NCBI GenBank assembly: GCA_016781705.1
Contig: JADDPV010000077.1
Coordinates: forward strand, 1 to 7,319
Direction: 5' to 3'
DNA: 7,319 nucleotides
Source: Rubrobacter sp.
Lineage (GTDB): Bacteria > Actinomycetota > Rubrobacteria > Rubrobacterales > Rubrobacteraceae
The translations under genes and the position numbers were made by a program. Positions 5,517-7,319 of the stretch are shown here, one piece after another. Below the pieces are notes generated by a model. That model saw only the letters and a list, made by a program, of their open reading frames with translations. It made no database searches and was not told the DNA's origin. How positions within the stretch are numbered: position 1 is the stretch's first letter; each line of letters starts with the position of its first letter.

Positions 5517-5973
5517 TTGAGCGTCGAGGTGATCTGGCTGGGCCACGTCTACGTCACGGTTCGCGTACTCCGGCGCTCATAAGGGTTGTGCGACCACGCG
5601 AGGCCGTGCTGAGCCTCCGCAAACGGTATAGGCTCATCGGCGGCGAGCCACGAGTCCGCTACTGGAACGGCCAGACAGGCTACACGCTACGGCCTACCAG
5701 GCCGGGGTCCCGGGCCAAGTCCCTACGCGCCGGGGTTGCGCCACCTTTGCTTGCACGGGTCGTGGACGAGGCCGCCATGGACCACGCCGCGCGGGGGCTA
5801 CGCTTCGCGAGCATCGAGGCGACGGAGGCACGCTACTACCCCGAGCACGACGGGGCTACTACGTGACGTTCTTCCCCTACCCGGACGGCATAAGGCTGGA
5901 TGTCACCAACTTTTGGGAGAGTCGGCGGGGGCTTGTGTACGACTGGGAGGCCGAGGGTGGACCCATCGGTTAA
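5517..5973 (+). pseudogene. VOC family (glyoxalase/dioxygenase-fold) protein, decayed
   Basis: Pieces in three frames assemble into a VOC-superfamily metal-binding fold of about 150 residues. From TTG 5517: SVEVIWLGHVYVTVRVLRRS, then TAA 5577-5579 where the family continues with a FYD-type block. The next part, in another frame, is LIGGEPRVRYWNGQTGYTLR (about 5633-5693). Then PYAPGLRHLCLHG (about 5718-5759) is back in the first frame, VVDEAAMDHAARGL followed by FASIEATEARYYPEHDG in the second, and finally YYVTFFPYPDGIRLDVTNFW and GLVYDWE in a third, ending at TAA 5971-5973. So there is at least one nonsense codon and four frame changes. The His of LGHVYV and of RHLCL are likely former metal ligands. 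AGGAA at 5507-5511 precedes the start, so this was probably the third gene of the fumarase operon. The substrate of the ancestor cannot be named. Its stop overlaps that of the convergent kinase. Confidence 0.75.
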
Positions 5974-7319
5974 TCTGTACGCCCTTTAGGCGCGCGGCCG
6001 GCGCCATCGTCCCCGAAGAACGGGAGACCCGACAGGTCGGGCGTCACGGGCCCGGGAATCACGGGCTCGGTAGCCGCCGGCGCCGGCTCGGCGGGCGGCG
6101 TGGGGGCCGGCTCGTACTGCCGCGGGGCGGGCGCCGGAGTAGTGGGAGTAACTTCATAGTAGGTCTCGGGAGCGTAGTACGGCAGAATGGGGGCCGGGGC
6201 AGGCGCGGCGGCCGGCGCCGCCGGTTCGGGGGCGGGGGGTTGCTCGGGGCCAGAGCTGAGGGTGAGGTCCACTGGGGCGTCTGGCTTCAACTCCTCGCCG
6301 GCCGGGGGATTCTGCTCTACGATCATGCCCTCTGGTACGGTGTCGCTCGGAGCCACGTCCATGTCGCCCAAAAGCAGGCCGACCTCATCGAGCACGCGCC
6401 GCGCCTCGTCGAGCCTTAGTCCAGAGAGCTCGGGGACCGGCACGGTGTCGGGGCCCTCGCCGACGTCGAGGGAGACTCTGGCGCCCTGCTCCGCCCTCTC
6501 GCCGCCGGGCAGCGACTGCTCGAGCACTCTCCCGGCGTCTCTCTCGAGGCTCTCGACGGGACGAATGTCCACCTCGAAGCCCGCCCCGACGAGCCGCCTC
6601 TGCGCCTCGGCCCTCTCTAGCCCCACCGTGTCGGGGACCTCGACCTTGCTCCCCAGGGCACGGCGCGCCTCCTCGAGCAGCGCGGCCGAGGTTCGCGTCG
6701 CGTCCCGGCTCTCGAAACGGTCACCTGATACGGTCCAGGCGATCGCGCTCAACGAGGTCAATAGGGCGACCGAGGCGGCCAATACCCAAAGCGGGATCCT
6801 TCTCCCGCGCCGCCGCGTGTCCCCCGCATTCCCCCTACGCCCCGCGTCACCACCGGGCCTCAAGGCCAGCGTCGGTTCCTCTTGCGCCGCTTTGACCCTC
6901 CGGTTGGCGACGCCCAGGGCGACCGGGGCCTCCCCCCGCCGGGCCCGGCGGAGATCCTCTACGACCTCGGCGGCGCTCGCGTAGCGGTCCTCGGGATTCT
7001 TCGCGAGGAGCTTCGCGACGACGGCGTTCAGGCCCTCGGGGACTTCGGGGTGGGTTTCCCTGGGTAGGCGCGAGGGCTGGTTGATGTGCTTCACGGCGAC
7101 GGCCACGGGGGTCTCGGCTTCGTAGGGCACCTTGCCGGTGAGCATCTCGTAGAGCACGACGCCCAACGAGTACAGGTCGCTCCTCGGGGCGGCTGGCTCG
7201 CCCTTGGCCTGCTCCGGGGACATGTAAGCCGCGGTGCCCAGGATCACGCTAGTCGCCGTGACCGCCGAGGAAGCGGCGGCCCGCGCGATCCCGAAGTCCG
7301 CCACCTTCACGTCGCCCGA
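5970..7319 (-). CDS. pknB: PknB-like Ser/Thr protein kinase with PASTA domains, 3' part (start beyond right edge)
   Basis: A membrane-anchored eukaryotic-type kinase; PASTA kinases sense peptidoglycan/muropeptides and phosphorylate cell-wall and division proteins. The visible 449 residues begin inside the kinase domain: VADFGIARA (6-14, DFG metal site), a Thr/Ser-rich activation loop, GTAAYMSPEQ (28-37), SDLYSLGVVLYEMLTGK (47-63) and NPEDRYAS (108-115). The N-lobe, catalytic HRD and true start lie beyond 7319. Next come a basic, Arg-rich juxtamembrane stretch (about 130-174), one transmembrane helix (PLWVLAASVALLTSLSAIAW, 176-195), PASTA 1 (about 225-289, VPDTVGLERAEAQRRL) and PASTA 2 (about 294-357, VPELSGLRLDEARRVL). 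The outer C-terminus is about 90 residues of Pro/Ala-rich, Tyr-containing sequence (YYAPETYYEVTPTTPAP) ending GLPFFGDDG. Two PASTA units is fewer than the four of M. tuberculosis PknB. TAA at 5972-5970 overlaps the convergent pseudogene stop. Confidence 0.95.
   Translation of the reverse strand, partial: SGDVKVADFGIARAAASSAVTATSVILGTAAYMSPEQAKGEPAAPRSDLYSLGVVLYEMLTGKVPYEAETPVAVAVKHINQPSRLPRETHPEVPEGLNAVVAKLLAKNPEDRYASAAEVVEDLRRARRGEAPVALGVANRRVKAAQEEPTLALRPGGDAGRRGNAGDTRRRGRRIPLWVLAASVALLTSLSAIAWTVSGDRFESRDATRTSAALLEEARRALGSKVEVPDTVGLERAEAQRRLVGAGFEVDIRPVESLERDAGRVLEQSLPGGERAEQGARVSLDVGEGPDTVPVPELSGLRLDEARRVLDEVGLLLGDMDVAPSDTVPEGMIVEQNPPAGEELKPDAPVDLTLSSGPEQPPAPEPAAPAAAPAPAPILPYYAPETYYEVTPTTPAPAPRQYEPAPTPPAEPAPAATEPVIPGPVTPDLSGLPFFGDDGAGRAPKGRTD

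Noticed and set aside
6187..6984. A 265-codon Ser/Pro/Ala-rich open frame opposite the kinase
   Set aside because: It is the antisense of the PASTA and linker region of a well-supported kinase gene. Its composition follows from the complementary codons.
1..7319. CRISPR array, tRNA, rRNA, toxin-antitoxin pair, phage or defence genes
   Set aside because: I looked for regularly spaced repeats, tRNA-like ends, small paired genes and phage or defence motifs on both strands and saw none.

Overview
The window looks like a chromosomal segment from a high-GC Gram-positive bacterium. My best guess is Rubrobacter or a close actinobacterial relative. This rests on the base composition, the GTG/TTG starts, the ATP-type PEP carboxykinase and a PASTA-domain Ser/Thr kinase; no 16S or other phylogenetic marker is present, so the placement is an inference.

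Four genes look functional: pckA (ATP-dependent phosphoenolpyruvate carboxykinase, minus strand, 762-2357); the alpha and beta subunits of a two-subunit class I fumarase / L(+)-tartrate dehydratase (plus strand, 4079-5508, stop and start overlapping); and the 3' part of a PknB-like kinase with two PASTA domains (minus strand, 5970 to beyond the right edge).

Between them lie decayed genes, most of them visible only by joining reading frames. From the left: (1) a minus-strand transposase remnant (1 to about 292); (2) a GNAT acetyltransferase pseudogene (294-671), followed by two back-to-back hairpins that probably terminate transcription between it and the convergent pckA; (3) the first third of a tartrate/D-malate dehydrogenase-type gene (about 2568-2928), with an in-frame stop, cut off by (4) the C-terminal part of a different transposase (about 2950-3854) with a nonsense codon and several frameshifts; (5) a 50-codon remnant resembling the N-terminus of a zinc-type alcohol dehydrogenase (3927-4076), which keeps a strong ribosome binding site and ends at the fumarase start; (6) a VOC (glyoxalase-fold) pseudogene (5517-5973) directly after the fumarase beta subunit.

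The four intact genes are clean over about 4.6 kb, so the broken frames are more likely real decay than poor sequence quality. The probable history is an organic-acid operon (tartrate/malate dehydrogenase, dehydratase alpha and beta, VOC protein) hit by an insertion sequence and a deletion that removed its front half. The fumarase pair survives, perhaps read from a new promoter in the insertion-sequence remnant.

I found no CRISPR array, tRNA, rRNA, phage module or recognisable new defence system. The most interesting points are an apparent Cys-to-Ser change at an expected iron-sulphur ligand of the fumarase alpha subunit together with an extra Cys elsewhere, the leader-ORF arrangement in front of the fumarase genes, and the tartrate-like context, which leaves the true substrate open.
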